Shown: positions 1 to 7,468, counted from the first letter of the stretch. The stretch is 14,873 nt of DNA from an uncultured Lachnospiraceae bacterium (GCA_947175845.1 CAMWOK010000040.1:1-14873), one strand, 5' to 3'. The notes: a model not told the origin generated them from the letters alone. Program-made: numbers and translations.

Positions 1-65
1 ATGAGGTGGATGAGTTATCAGATACAGTGAGAGGAGAGGGTGGATTTGGAAGTACAGGAAGGTAG
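1..65 (+). CDS. dut: dUTP diphosphatase (dUTPase), C-terminal fragment; 5' end outside window
   Basis: Reading frame 3 gives EVDELSDTVRGEGGFGSTGR and then a TAG stop at 63-65. The RGEGGFGSTG segment is the Gly-rich motif V of trimeric dUTPases, the flexible C-terminal arm that closes over the active site of the neighbouring subunit. The enzyme hydrolyses dUTP to dUMP and pyrophosphate, keeping uracil out of DNA and feeding dTMP synthesis. Only the last 20 codons lie in the window. Position just ahead of an integrase, with similar AT-leaning codons, suggests an element-borne (phage-type) copy rather than the host gene, but that is inference. The stop is in the same frame as the integrase downstream. 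Confidence 0.8.
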   Translation, partial: EVDELSDTVRGEGGFGSTGR

Positions 66-140
66 CCTAGTGTATTCTTACTATTCAAAGAAATAATATG
101 TGGAGGGAGAATAAAAACGAATACAAATACCGATGATTTA

Positions 141-1331
141 TTGAAATTTGCTATTGATAATGGTATGATTGATATGTCATATGTACAAAAGCAAATTGAA
201 ATGAAAAAAAGAGAAGAAATATTGAGTAAACATCCATACAAAATATGGAAAGGCAAAGATAATAAGTGGTATACTTATCTGCCAAATAAAGAAAATGGGA
301 GGATATTGAAAAAAAAGATATCACGAGAAGCTATAGAAAATGATGTGATTAAATATTGGGAAAGTGAATTAGAAGATCCCACAATAACAGAAGTGTTTGA
401 GGAATGGAATGATAGGCGACTCGAATTAAAACAAATATCCAATGCAACACATTTAAGAAACACTCAAATTTTTAATAGACATTATAGTGAATTTGGCAAT
501 AGACGTATTAAATCGTTGGGTATTAATGAGTTTGAAGAGTTTTTAGAAGAACAGATTCCATCTCATAATCTGACTGCAAAGGCATTTTCAAATTTAAAAA
601 CAGTTACCAAAGGATTTTTAAAAAGAGCGAAAAAAAGAAAATTAATATCATTTAATGTAGAAGAAATATTTAAAGATATTGATATTTCAGAAATAAATTT
701 TAGGAAAGTGATTAAGGAAGATTATGAAGAGGTATTTAGTGAAGAAGAAATTCCAATTATTATTAATTATCTCAGAGACAACCCGGATATGATGAATCTT
801 GGAATTCTACTTATGTTTATGACAGGAATCAGAGTTGGAGAAATGGTGGGACTAAAGCATGATGATTTTGAAGGAAATATTTTTAAAATCCGAAGGACAG
901 AAACAAGATTTAAAAATGAAACTGGAGAATATATTCGTACAATAAAAGAATTCCCGAAATCGCAGGCAGGAGTACGAACAGCGATTATTCCAAGAGATTA
1001 TGAGTGGTTATCAAGATCAATCAAACTACAAAATCCATTTTGTGAATATATATTTGTGAAAAATGGAGAAAGAATATCGACACAGGCGGTGAGGGCACGC
1101 CTGTGGAGAATATGTAAAAAACTTGGAATTTACAACAAGTCTCCACATAAAATAAGAAAAACATATGGTTCAATATTGCTTGATAATCATATAGATAATA
1201 AAGTAATAATAGACCAAATGGGACATACAGATATTTTATGTACGGAAGAACATTATCATCGAAATCGAAAAAGTATTGATGTAAAAAGTCAACTTATAAG
1301 TTCAATCCCAGAATTTCAAACTGCAAAATAA
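141..1331 (+). CDS. int: Tyrosine recombinase / integrase of an integrated element
   Basis: Site-specific tyrosine recombinase, expected to integrate and excise the element ending here. The catalytic set is visible (numbered from TTG 141): Arg231 in TGIRVGE, Lys273 in FPKSQAG as the probable beta-hairpin lysine, His336/Arg339 in HKIR, His362 in MGHTD, and the nucleophile Tyr372 in EEHYHR. Residues about 30-60 resemble the N-terminal arm-binding domain (KIWKGKDNKWYTYLP), and about 80-170 the core-binding SAM-like helices. The length of 396 aa is normal. The start is uncertain: TTG 141 has no good ribosome binding site, whereas GGAGGG at 102-107 lies just before an in-frame ATA at 111, which would add KTNTNTDDLL. 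The gene is AT-rich compared with the genes after position 1650. It reads toward the tRNA-Gly gene about 80 bp away, the usual arrangement of an integrase beside its attachment site. Confidence 0.93.
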   Translation: MKFAIDNGMIDMSYVQKQIEMKKREEILSKHPYKIWKGKDNKWYTYLPNKENGRILKKKISREAIENDVIKYWESELEDPTITEVFEEWNDRRLELKQISNATHLRNTQIFNRHYSEFGNRRIKSLGINEFEEFLEEQIPSHNLTAKAFSNLKTVTKGFLKRAKKRKLISFNVEEIFKDIDISEINFRKVIKEDYEEVFSEEEIPIIINYLRDNPDMMNLGILLMFMTGIRVGEMVGLKHDDFEGNIFKIRRTETRFKNETGEYIRTIKEFPKSQAGVRTAIIPRDYEWLSRSIKLQNPFCEYIFVKNGERISTQAVRARLWRICKKLGIYNKSPHKIRKTYGSILLDNHIDNKVIIDQMGHTDILCTEEHYHRNRKSIDVKSQLISSIPEFQTAK

Positions 1332-1344
1332 TAGAACATATGTC

Positions 1345-1374
1345 TGATTACCTTTTTGATTACCTTTTGATTAC
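1345..1374 (+). repeat. Three TGATTAC direct repeats, possible integrase arm-type sites
   Basis: TGATTAC occurs at 1345-1351, 1357-1363 and 1368-1374. The first two copies extend to TGATTACCTTT. Spacing is 12 and 11 bp, about one helical turn, so the copies would face the same side of DNA. They lie between the integrase stop and the tRNA 3' end, where arm-type binding sites are expected. The binding role is inference. Confidence 0.5.
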
Positions 1375-1404
1375 TCAGTGCTGAAAACCCTTGAAAAAAT
1401 GGGA

Positions 1405-1440
1405 ACAAAAAAAGCAGGATACGGGAGTCGAACCCGCCTC
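1405..1440. other. Probable attachment-site region at the tRNA-Gly 3' end
   Basis: The AT-rich integrase region stops at the 3' end of a minus-strand tRNA-Gly. Tyrosine integrases often recombine within the T-arm and acceptor 3' strand of a tRNA and restore it with an identical copy from the element. The 1413-1440 T-arm/acceptor segment is therefore the likely core. The exact crossover and the matching repeat at the other element end cannot be seen here. Confidence 0.45.
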
Positions 1441-1483
1441 CTCGGCTTGGGAAGCCGATGTACTACCGATGTACTAATCCTGC
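1413..1483 (-). tRNA. tRNA-Gly (anticodon CCC)
   Basis: The reverse complement folds as a full cloverleaf: acceptor GCAGGAT/ATCCTGC, D-stem GTAC/GTAC, anticodon stem TCGGC/GCCGA with loop TTCCCAA (anticodon CCC, reading GGG), a 4-nt variable loop, T-arm GCGGG TTCGACT CCCGT, and discriminator U. It is 71 nt. CCA is not encoded; a run of T follows directly on the minus strand and could serve termination. The D-arm and 5' anticodon stem contain AGTACATCGG twice in near tandem. The 3' end borders the integrated element. Confidence 0.95.
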
Positions 1484-1494
1484 ACAGCAATAAT

Positions 1495-1524
1495 AGTATA
1501 ACACCAGAACATAGAATTTTTCAA
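1495..1524 (-). promoter_or_regulatory. Sigma-A-like promoter for tRNA-Gly
   Basis: On the minus strand there is a TTGAAA -35 (plus-strand 1519-1524), an 18-nt spacer and a TATACT -10 (1495-1500). It ends 12 bp upstream of the tRNA 5' end at 1483, so transcription would start almost at the mature end. Confidence 0.65.
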
Positions 1525-1590
1525 CCCCATAAATCTAAAAAAAGTATAAAATATTATCCAAACTACAAAACAAACGAATTCGTGTGTTTT

Positions 1591-1632
1591 TTGACTGTAC
1601 TTTTTGGGCAAATCAGTCTATACTATAGTATA
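1591..1632 (+). promoter_or_regulatory. Possible promoter with a 14-bp palindrome at the -10
   Basis: TTGACT at 1591-1596 is a good -35, but the best -10 (TATACT, 1619-1624) is 22 bp away, longer than usual. The -10 lies inside a perfect palindrome, TATACTATAGTATA (1619-1632), which also supplies a second -10-like TATAGT at 1624-1629. It could be an operator or an AT-rich coincidence. It precedes the small gene at 1657. Confidence 0.35.
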
Positions 1633-1656
1633 TGACGAAAAAGGATGTGAAGGCAG

Positions 1657-1917
1657 ATGGCGGAGAAGAGACAAGAGAGAGAAATAGCTTTTGCAGAGAC
1701 TTGCGATGAGCCTGTGAAGAAGATTATCGAGAAGGCATTTTTGAAACACGGCGTGTCTTATCTGATTAAGGTGGACAAAGTGCGGGAGCGGAAGAAGGGG
1801 CGTTTTGAGTCCAGAATGAAGTATTGCTTCTATATTAACAGGCTGCAGACAGAGGAGGCAAAGGCAGCGCTGGTGGAACAAACTCTGGATGAGAACAGTG
1901 TTCATTATCTGTTGTAG
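1657..1917 (+). CDS. Small protein of unknown function, 86 aa
   Basis: I do not recognise this protein. It is an 86-residue soluble polypeptide with no signal peptide or membrane segment. It is rich in charged residues at the N-terminus (MAEKRQEREIAFAE), then has a predicted amphipathic helix (EPVKKIIEKAFLKHG), a beta-like stretch (VSYLIKVDKV), a basic region (RERKKGRFESR), another beta-like stretch (MKYCFYIN) and a C-terminal helix with a final VHYLL. This helix-strand-strand-helix pattern suggests a compact alpha/beta fold. The ATG at 1657 follows GAAGG with a short 3-nt gap; an in-frame ATG at 1645 runs straight into TGA, so it is not the start. Codon use resembles the downstream genes. 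It lies just outside the integrated element, so it is likely a host gene. Confidence 0.7.
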   Translation: MAEKRQEREIAFAETCDEPVKKIIEKAFLKHGVSYLIKVDKVRERKKGRFESRMKYCFYINRLQTEEAKAALVEQTLDENSVHYLL

Positions 1918-1933
1918 TACATAGGAGAGAAGT

Positions 1934-1956
1934 GTCACCCCGCGTGATGCTTTTTT
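1934..1956 (+). terminator. Weak possible terminator after the 86-aa gene
   Basis: TCAC (1935-1938) can pair with GTGA (1944-1947), extended by a G-T pair, and six T residues follow at 1951-1956. The stem is short and the T-run is offset by 3 nt, so this is tentative. Confidence 0.25.
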
Positions 1957-2021
1957 GTCTTTTGGGACCGGAGGCAGCCAACAACGGAATCTGTTATCGA
2001 AAAGTAAAGGAGACGAAAATT

Positions 2022-2249
2022 ATGATGGATTTTTCAGCAATCATGAAATTTAAGGGAGCATGGGATACATTTACCAAAAATCATCCGAAATTTATGCCGT
2101 TTTTGCAGGCAGTGGGGCGCGAGGCAGTCGCTGACGGCACGATCATCGAGGTGAAAGTGACCAGTCCGGATGGCAGGGAGTACAACACCAACATGAAGAT
2201 CACACAGAGTGATCTTGACCTGTTTGCACAATTGAAGGGTATGATGTAA
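2022..2249 (+). CDS. Small protein of unknown function, 75 aa
   Basis: I do not recognise this protein, but it looks real. An AAAGGAG ribosome binding site at 2006-2012 sits 9 nt before the ATG at 2022; the open frame extends back to a GTG-like start at 1932 but has no binding site there. The product starts MMDFSAIMKFKGAWDTFTKN. It continues with a helix (HPKFMPFLQAVGREAV), a beta-hairpin-like section (GTIIEVKVTSPDGREYNTNMKIT) and a C-terminal helix (QSDLDLFAQLKGMM). It has no cysteine, signal peptide or membrane segment. It lies 104 bp after the 86-aa gene, with only a weak terminator between, so the two may be co-transcribed. The carA promoter follows 60 bp later. Confidence 0.75.
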   Translation: MMDFSAIMKFKGAWDTFTKNHPKFMPFLQAVGREAVADGTIIEVKVTSPDGREYNTNMKITQSDLDLFAQLKGMM

Positions 2250-2309
2250 GGATTTCTTCTGCAAAATAAATAAAGATGCATGTGCGCGCGAACGAAGCGG
2301 ATATATTTC

Positions 2310-2338
2310 TTGAAGCACAGGATCGGTTGTGTTATAAT
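2310..2338 (+). promoter_or_regulatory. Sigma-A-like promoter for carA-carB-queH
   Basis: TTGAAG (2310-2315), a 17-nt spacer and a perfect TATAAT (2333-2338). The predicted leader before the carA ATG at 2374 is only about 30 nt. That is too short for a PyrR-type attenuator or riboswitch, so regulation, if any, would act at initiation. Confidence 0.8.
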
Positions 2339-2373
2339 AAAACGATTATGCGAAAGAAAGTACAGGTGATATC

Positions 2374-3576
2374 ATGAAGGCATTTTTAATCTTGGAGGAC
2401 GGCACTGTGTTTGAGGGATCGCACATCGGTGCCGAGCGGGAAGTTATCAGCGAGATCGTGTTCAACACTTCCATGGCAGGGTATCTCGAAGTGCTCACAG
2501 ACCCGTCCTACGCGGGGCAGGCGGTGTGCATGACGTACCCGCTGATCGGAAATTACGGCGTGTGCAGGGATGATCTGGAATCCGCAGGACCGTGGCCGGA
2601 CGGGTTGATTGTCAGGGAGCTGTCGAGGAATTTCAGCAATTTCAGGGCGGACTGCTCGATACAGCAGTTTCTTGAGGAACATGGCGTGCCGGGCATTGCG
2701 GGCATTGACACCAGGGCGCTCACAAAGCTTTTGCGCAAGAAGGGCACAATGAACGGCATGATAACGACGAACGCACACTTCAATCTCGCCGCGGTACTGC
2801 CCGGATTAAAGGCCTACACGACCGGCAAAGTGGTTGAGAAAGCAACCTGCAGCGAGCGCTATGTGTTAAAGGGTTCCAGGGATTTGGCTGAGAATGGCGC
2901 GCTCTCCGGCAGTGCAAAGTTTGCTGCCGCGGACTACGAGGCGGGAAAACGGGAGATGCGGCCTTCACTTGTCAGGACTTTGAATGGCGCGGGCAGGCGC
3001 GTGGCGCTCATGGACTTTGGCGCCAAGGGAAATATCGCCCGATCGCTCCAGATGCGCGGCTGCGATGTCACCGTCTACCCGGCGTTGACGCCGGCTGAGG
3101 AGATTATCGCGTCGAACCCCGACGGCATCATGCTCTCGAATGGGCCGGGGGATCCCAAGGAGTGCACGTCCATCATTGCCGAGCTCAGAAAGATCTACAA
3201 CACAGATATTCCTGTTTTTGCCATCTGTCTCGGACACCAGCTGATGGCGCTCGCGACGGGGGCGGATACCTACAAGATGAAATACGGGCACCGGGGCGGC
3301 AATCATCCGGTCAGGGATCTCGCGACGGGAAGGGTGTACATCTCGTCCCAGAATCACGGCTATGTGGTGGATACGGACAGGCTCGACCCGGCAGTTGCAA
3401 CCCCCGCGTTCGTCAATGTCAATGACGGCACAAACGAGGGACTCAACTACACAGGAAAAAACATTTTCACGGTCCAGTTTCACCCGGAGGCGTGCTGTGG
3501 GCCGCAGGATTCCGGTTATCTGTTTGACCGGTTTATCGACAGGATGAACAACGCGAAGATGGAGGTGACGAGATAA
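2374..3576 (+). CDS. carA: Carbamoyl-phosphate synthase small (glutaminase) subunit
   Basis: Supplies ammonia from glutamine to CarB for carbamoyl phosphate, the precursor of pyrimidines and arginine; cytoplasmic. Residues 1-150 are the CarA N-terminal domain (LEDGTVFEG, FNTSMAGYLEVLTDPSYAGQ). Residues about 208-395 are a class I glutamine amidotransferase with nucleophile Cys285 in FAICLGHQ, and His370 and Glu372 in FHPEA. The 400 aa are longer than common for the family. The extra length is in the linker, about residues 165-207 (DLAENGALSG, then DYEAGKREMRP), between the two domains. The ATG at 2374 has a modest AGGTGAT site. The stop TAA (3574-3576) shares its last base with the carB ATG, implying translational coupling of the two subunits. 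Confidence 0.97.
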   Translation: MKAFLILEDGTVFEGSHIGAEREVISEIVFNTSMAGYLEVLTDPSYAGQAVCMTYPLIGNYGVCRDDLESAGPWPDGLIVRELSRNFSNFRADCSIQQFLEEHGVPGIAGIDTRALTKLLRKKGTMNGMITTNAHFNLAAVLPGLKAYTTGKVVEKATCSERYVLKGSRDLAENGALSGSAKFAAADYEAGKREMRPSLVRTLNGAGRRVALMDFGAKGNIARSLQMRGCDVTVYPALTPAEEIIASNPDGIMLSNGPGDPKECTSIIAELRKIYNTDIPVFAICLGHQLMALATGADTYKMKYGHRGGNHPVRDLATGRVYISSQNHGYVVDTDRLDPAVATPAFVNVNDGTNEGLNYTGKNIFTVQFHPEACCGPQDSGYLFDRFIDRMNNAKMEVTR

Positions 3577-6500
3577 TGCCAAAGAATCAGGATGTAAAAA
3601 AAGTGCTGGTGATTGGCTCGGGGCCGATTGTCATCGGACAGGCTGCCGAGTTTGACTATGCCGGAACCCAGGCGTGCCGTTCCCTCAAGGAGGAGGGCAT
3701 AGAAGTCGTGCTGGTCAACTCCAACCCGGCGACCATCATGACTGACCGGGATATCGCAGACAGAGTCTATATCGAGCCACTGACGACAAAGGTTTTAGAA
3801 CAGATTATCGAGAAGGAGAAGCCGGATTCAATCCTGCCGACGCTGGGCGGACAGGCGGGGTTAAATCTCGGCATGGAACTTGAGGAGAGCGGTTTTCTTG
3901 CGTCCCACAATGTAACGCTTCTGGGAACGACGGCGGCGACCATCCGAAAGGCGGAGGACCGGCAGGAGTTCAAGGATACCATGGAAAAGATTGGCGAGCC
4001 CTGTGCGGCATCCCTCGTCGTTGAGAACGTCGAGGACGGCGTGGCATTCACCAGCACGATCGGATACCCTGTGGTGCTCCGCCCTGCGTACACGCTCGGC
4101 GGCAGCGGCGGCGGCATCGCACACAACCAGCCGGAGCTGGAAGAAATTCTGGAAAACGGCCTGCGTCTTTCCCGCGTGGGACAGGTTCTTGTGGAGCGCT
4201 GTATCGCGGGCTGGAAGGAGATCGAGTACGAGGTGATGCGCGACAGCGCCGGAAACTGCATCATGGTATGCAACATGGAAAATATCGATCCGGTCGGCGT
4301 CCACACCGGGGACAGCATCGTCGTTGCTCCCTCGCAGACGCTGAGCGACAAGGAGTACCAGATGCTGCGCACCTCTGCACTCAATATCATTTCCGAGCTG
4401 AGAATCACGGGCGGCTGCAATGTGCAGTTTGCGCTGCATCCCACGAGCTTTGAGTACTGTGTGATCGAGGTCAATCCCCGCGTGAGCCGCTCCTCGGCGC
4501 TTGCTTCCAAGGCGACGGGCTATCCGATTGCGAAGGTCGCGGCAAAGATTGCGCTCGGCTACACGCTCGACGAGATAAAGAACGCCATCACGGGCAAGAC
4601 GTATGCGAGCTTTGAGCCGGCGCTGGATTACTGTGTCGTGAAGATGCCGCGGCTGCCCTTTGACAAGTTTATCACGGCGAAGCGGACACTCACCACGCAG
4701 ATGAAGGCGACAGGCGAGGTCATGAGCATCTGCACGAATTTTGAGGGGGCGCTGATGAAGGCAGTCCGTTCGCTCGAGCAGCATGTGGACTGTCTTCGAA
4801 GCTATGATTTCTCTGCGCTTGACAGGGACGCGCTGCTGCGGCGCATGGAGCGGGTTGATGACCAGAGAATCTATGTCATTGCGGAAGCGCTGCGAAAAGG
4901 GATTGACTATGACACTATCTATGATATCACAAAGATTGACAGATGGTTTATCGACAAGCTTGCGGTGCTCGTGGAGATGGAACATGCGCTCGAGACGCAG
5001 CCGCTCACGGTGGACTTATTAAAGGAAGCGAAGCGGATTGAGTTCCCGGACAGCGTGATCGCGCGGCTTGCGGCAAAGAGCGAGGCGGAGATCAAGAAGA
5101 TGCGCTATGCAAACAAGATCACAGCCGCTTACAAGATGGTCGACACCTGTGCGGCGGAGTTTGAGGCGAGCACACCCTACTATTATTCCTGCTATGACGG
5201 CGTCAACGAGGCGGTGGAGACGCACCCGCCAAAGAAGGTGCTCGTGCTTGGTTCCGGGCCAATTCGCATCGGGCAGGGGATTGAGTTTGACTACTGTTCT
5301 GTGCACGCTACGTGGGCATTTTCAAAGGCGGGCTACGAGACGGTTATTGTCAACAACAATCCGGAGACTGTCAGCACGGATTTTGACATTGCCGACAAGC
5401 TCTATTTCGAGCCGCTGACGCCGGAGGACGTGGAGAACATTGTCAATATCGAGAAGCCGGACGGAGCGGTTGTACAGTTTGGCGGGCAGACGGCGATCAA
5501 GCTCACGGAGAGTCTGATGAAGATGGGCGTGCCGATCCTGGGCACGAAGGCGGATGACGTCGACGCGGCGGAGGACAGGGAACTCTTTGACAAGATTCTC
5601 GAGGAGACGCAGATTCCGCGCGCTGCGGGCGGTACGGTCTACACCGCAGAGGAGGCGAAGGCAGTCGCAAACCGTCTGGGGTACCCGGTGCTTGTCAGAC
5701 CCTCGTATGTGCTCGGCGGACAGGGGATGCAGATTGCGCTTTCCGACGAGGAGATCGAGGAGTTCATGGAGATTATCAACCGCATAGCGCAGGATCACCC
5801 GATTCTGGTCGACAAGTACCTGCAGGGCAAGGAGCTTGAGGTTGACGCGGTGTGCGATGGCACAGACATCCTGATTCCGGGGATTATGGAACATATTGAA
5901 AGAACAGGAGTTCACTCTGGCGATTCCATCTCCGTCTACCCAGCTCACACGATATCGGACAAGGTGAAGGAGATCATTGCGGAGTACACCAGGCGGCTGG
6001 CGAAGGCGCTTCATGTCAGGGGGCTGATTAACATCCAGTTTATCGCGGTCGGGGAGGAAGTGTTTGTGATTGAGGTCAATCCCCGCTCCTCGCGGACCGT
6101 TCCGTACATCAGCAAGGTCACTGGAATCCCGATTGTGGATCTTGCGACGGAAGTGATCATCGGAAAGACCATACGGGAGCTCGGCTACGAGCCGGGCCTG
6201 CAGAAGGAGGCCGGTTACGTCGCGGTCAAGATGCCGGTGTTCTCCTTCGAGAAAATCAGGGGCGCGGAGATAAGCCTCGGGCCGGAGATGAAGTCGACCG
6301 GCGAGTGCCTTGGCATCGCGAAGACCTTCAACGAAGCGCTGTACAAGGCATTTCTCGGGGCGGGCATAGACCTGCCCAGACACAGGCGCATGATCCTCAC
6401 TGTAAAAGACGCCGACAAAGGCGAGGCGATCGAGATAGGAAGGCGCTTTGCGAGCCTGGGCTACACGATCTATGCCACGCGCAGCACGGCGAAGGCGCTC

Positions 6501-6773
6501 AATGACGCAGGTGTCAGGGCAAACAAGGTCAACAAGATTCAGCAGGAGTCACCGACGGTCATGGATCTGATACTCGGGCACAAGATAGACCTGGTCATCG
6601 ACACGCCGACACAGGGGCGCGACAAGTCGAGAGACGGTTTTCTGATCCGCAGGACCTCCATTGAGACAGGCGTGAACTGCATCACGGCGCTGGACACCGC
6701 AAAGGCGCTGGCGACAAGCCTCGAGAACAAGAACGATAACCCGCTGACACTCATAAATATCGCGGAGCTGTGA
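3576..6773 (+). CDS. carB: Carbamoyl-phosphate synthase large subunit
   Basis: Uses bicarbonate, ammonia from CarA and two ATP to make carbamoyl phosphate. Two homologous halves are visible. The first starts at VLVIGSGPIVIGQ near residue 10, with ATP-grasp motif RPAYTLGGSGGG near 170. The second starts at VLVLGSGPIRIGQ near 553, with RPSYVLGGQG near 709. Both carry an EVNPR metal/ATP site. The C-terminal MGS-like allosteric domain (about 938-1065, ILTVKDADKGEA to FLIRRTSIE) normally binds UMP or ornithine. At 1065 aa it is full length. The GGAGGTGA binding site (3561-3568) lies inside the end of carA, and the start overlaps the carA stop by one base. queH begins 2 bp after its stop. Confidence 0.98.
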   Translation: MPKNQDVKKVLVIGSGPIVIGQAAEFDYAGTQACRSLKEEGIEVVLVNSNPATIMTDRDIADRVYIEPLTTKVLEQIIEKEKPDSILPTLGGQAGLNLGMELEESGFLASHNVTLLGTTAATIRKAEDRQEFKDTMEKIGEPCAASLVVENVEDGVAFTSTIGYPVVLRPAYTLGGSGGGIAHNQPELEEILENGLRLSRVGQVLVERCIAGWKEIEYEVMRDSAGNCIMVCNMENIDPVGVHTGDSIVVAPSQTLSDKEYQMLRTSALNIISELRITGGCNVQFALHPTSFEYCVIEVNPRVSRSSALASKATGYPIAKVAAKIALGYTLDEIKNAITGKTYASFEPALDYCVVKMPRLPFDKFITAKRTLTTQMKATGEVMSICTNFEGALMKAVRSLEQHVDCLRSYDFSALDRDALLRRMERVDDQRIYVIAEALRKGIDYDTIYDITKIDRWFIDKLAVLVEMEHALETQPLTVDLLKEAKRIEFPDSVIARLAAKSEAEIKKMRYANKITAAYKMVDTCAAEFEASTPYYYSCYDGVNEAVETHPPKKVLVLGSGPIRIGQGIEFDYCSVHATWAFSKAGYETVIVNNNPETVSTDFDIADKLYFEPLTPEDVENIVNIEKPDGAVVQFGGQTAIKLTESLMKMGVPILGTKADDVDAAEDRELFDKILEETQIPRAAGGTVYTAEEAKAVANRLGYPVLVRPSYVLGGQGMQIALSDEEIEEFMEIINRIAQDHPILVDKYLQGKELEVDAVCDGTDILIPGIMEHIERTGVHSGDSISVYPAHTISDKVKEIIAEYTRRLAKALHVRGLINIQFIAVGEEVFVIEVNPRSSRTVPYISKVTGIPIVDLATEVIIGKTIRELGYEPGLQKEAGYVAVKMPVFSFEKIRGAEISLGPEMKSTGECLGIAKTFNEALYKAFLGAGIDLPRHRRMILTVKDADKGEAIEIGRRFASLGYTIYATRSTAKALNDAGVRANKVNKIQQESPTVMDLILGHKIDLVIDTPTQGRDKSRDGFLIRRTSIETGVNCITALDTAKALATSLENKNDNPLTLINIAEL

Positions 6774-6775
6774 CA

Positions 6776-7468
6776 ATGACGACACAAAAACCAAAATCGG
6801 CAAACACAAGAAATTATCAGCGCGAGCTCGACAGGCTGCTTGAGCAGCTTGCTGACGCGCCGCGCCTTCTGCTGCACAGCTGCTGCGCCCCGTGCAGCAG
6901 CTACGTGCTCGAGTATCTGAGGAAGTACTTTGCGATCACCGTATTTTATTACAATCCGAACATTTCCATGGAGGCGGAATACCGCAGGCGCATGGCGGAG
7001 CAGAAACGCCTGATCGATCTCTTCAACCAGCTGCCGGACAGCGGGCATTCCATTTCGGTGATAGAGGGCGACTACGAGCCGGACGCATTCTATGCGGCTG
7101 CGAAAGGGTTAGAGCGCTGTCCCGAGGGCGGTGAGCGCTGCTTTGCCTGCTATGAGCTGCGCCTTCGCCGGACAGCGGCGCTTGCAAAAACACAAGGGCA
7201 GGACTACTTTGCGACAACCCTCACAATCAGTCCGCTGAAAAATGCCGCTAGGCTCAACGAGATCGGCGAGCGCCTGGCGCAGGAGTACCAGATTTCCTGG
7301 CTCCCCTCAGACTTCAAGAAGAAAGACGGCTATAAGCGCTCGATAGCGCTGTCTGCAAAATATGGTCTGTACCGCCAGAATTATTGCGGGTGCGTGTACT
7401 CGCAGGCGGCAGATGTCCGGGGAATGCCGCAGGAAGCGGCAGCGCACGGCAGCGGTGCGGTATTATAA
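6776..7468 (+). CDS. queH: Epoxyqueuosine reductase QueH
   Basis: QueH (former DUF208) reduces epoxyqueuosine to queuosine at the wobble base of GUN-anticodon tRNAs and replaces the cobalamin-dependent QueG in many anaerobes. The conserved cysteine set is visible (numbered from ATG 6776): LLHSCCAPCSS (Cys36, 37, 40), Cys115, RCFACYEL (Cys122, 125) and NYCGCVYS (Cys204, 206). These are used for a [4Fe-4S] cluster and a nearby metal site. The central TTLTISPLKNAARLNEIG and FKKKDGY segments also fit the family. The 230-aa length is typical. A GTG at 6770 overlaps the carB stop but sits too close to GGAG (6764-6767); ATG 6776 has better spacing. It is probably expressed with carAB. Confidence 0.95.
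   Translation: MTTQKPKSANTRNYQRELDRLLEQLADAPRLLLHSCCAPCSSYVLEYLRKYFAITVFYYNPNISMEAEYRRRMAEQKRLIDLFNQLPDSGHSISVIEGDYEPDAFYAAAKGLERCPEGGERCFACYELRLRRTAALAKTQGQDYFATTLTISPLKNAARLNEIGERLAQEYQISWLPSDFKKKDGYKRSIALSAKYGLYRQNYCGCVYSQAADVRGMPQEAAAHGSGAVL

Noticed and set aside
1378..1635. 85-aa open frame across the tRNA-Gly region
   Set aside because: It overlaps the tRNA gene and its promoter, has no ribosome binding site, and its protein is mostly antisense tRNA sequence.
2339..2373. PyrR attenuator or other leader control of carAB
   Set aside because: The predicted leader is about 30 nt with no hairpin, too short for such control.
3861..4985. 374-aa minus-strand open frame inside carB
   Set aside because: Antisense shadow of carB, with the same Arg/His/Leu-rich character and no start signals. 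The 353-aa frame at 5322-6383 is rejected for the same reason.
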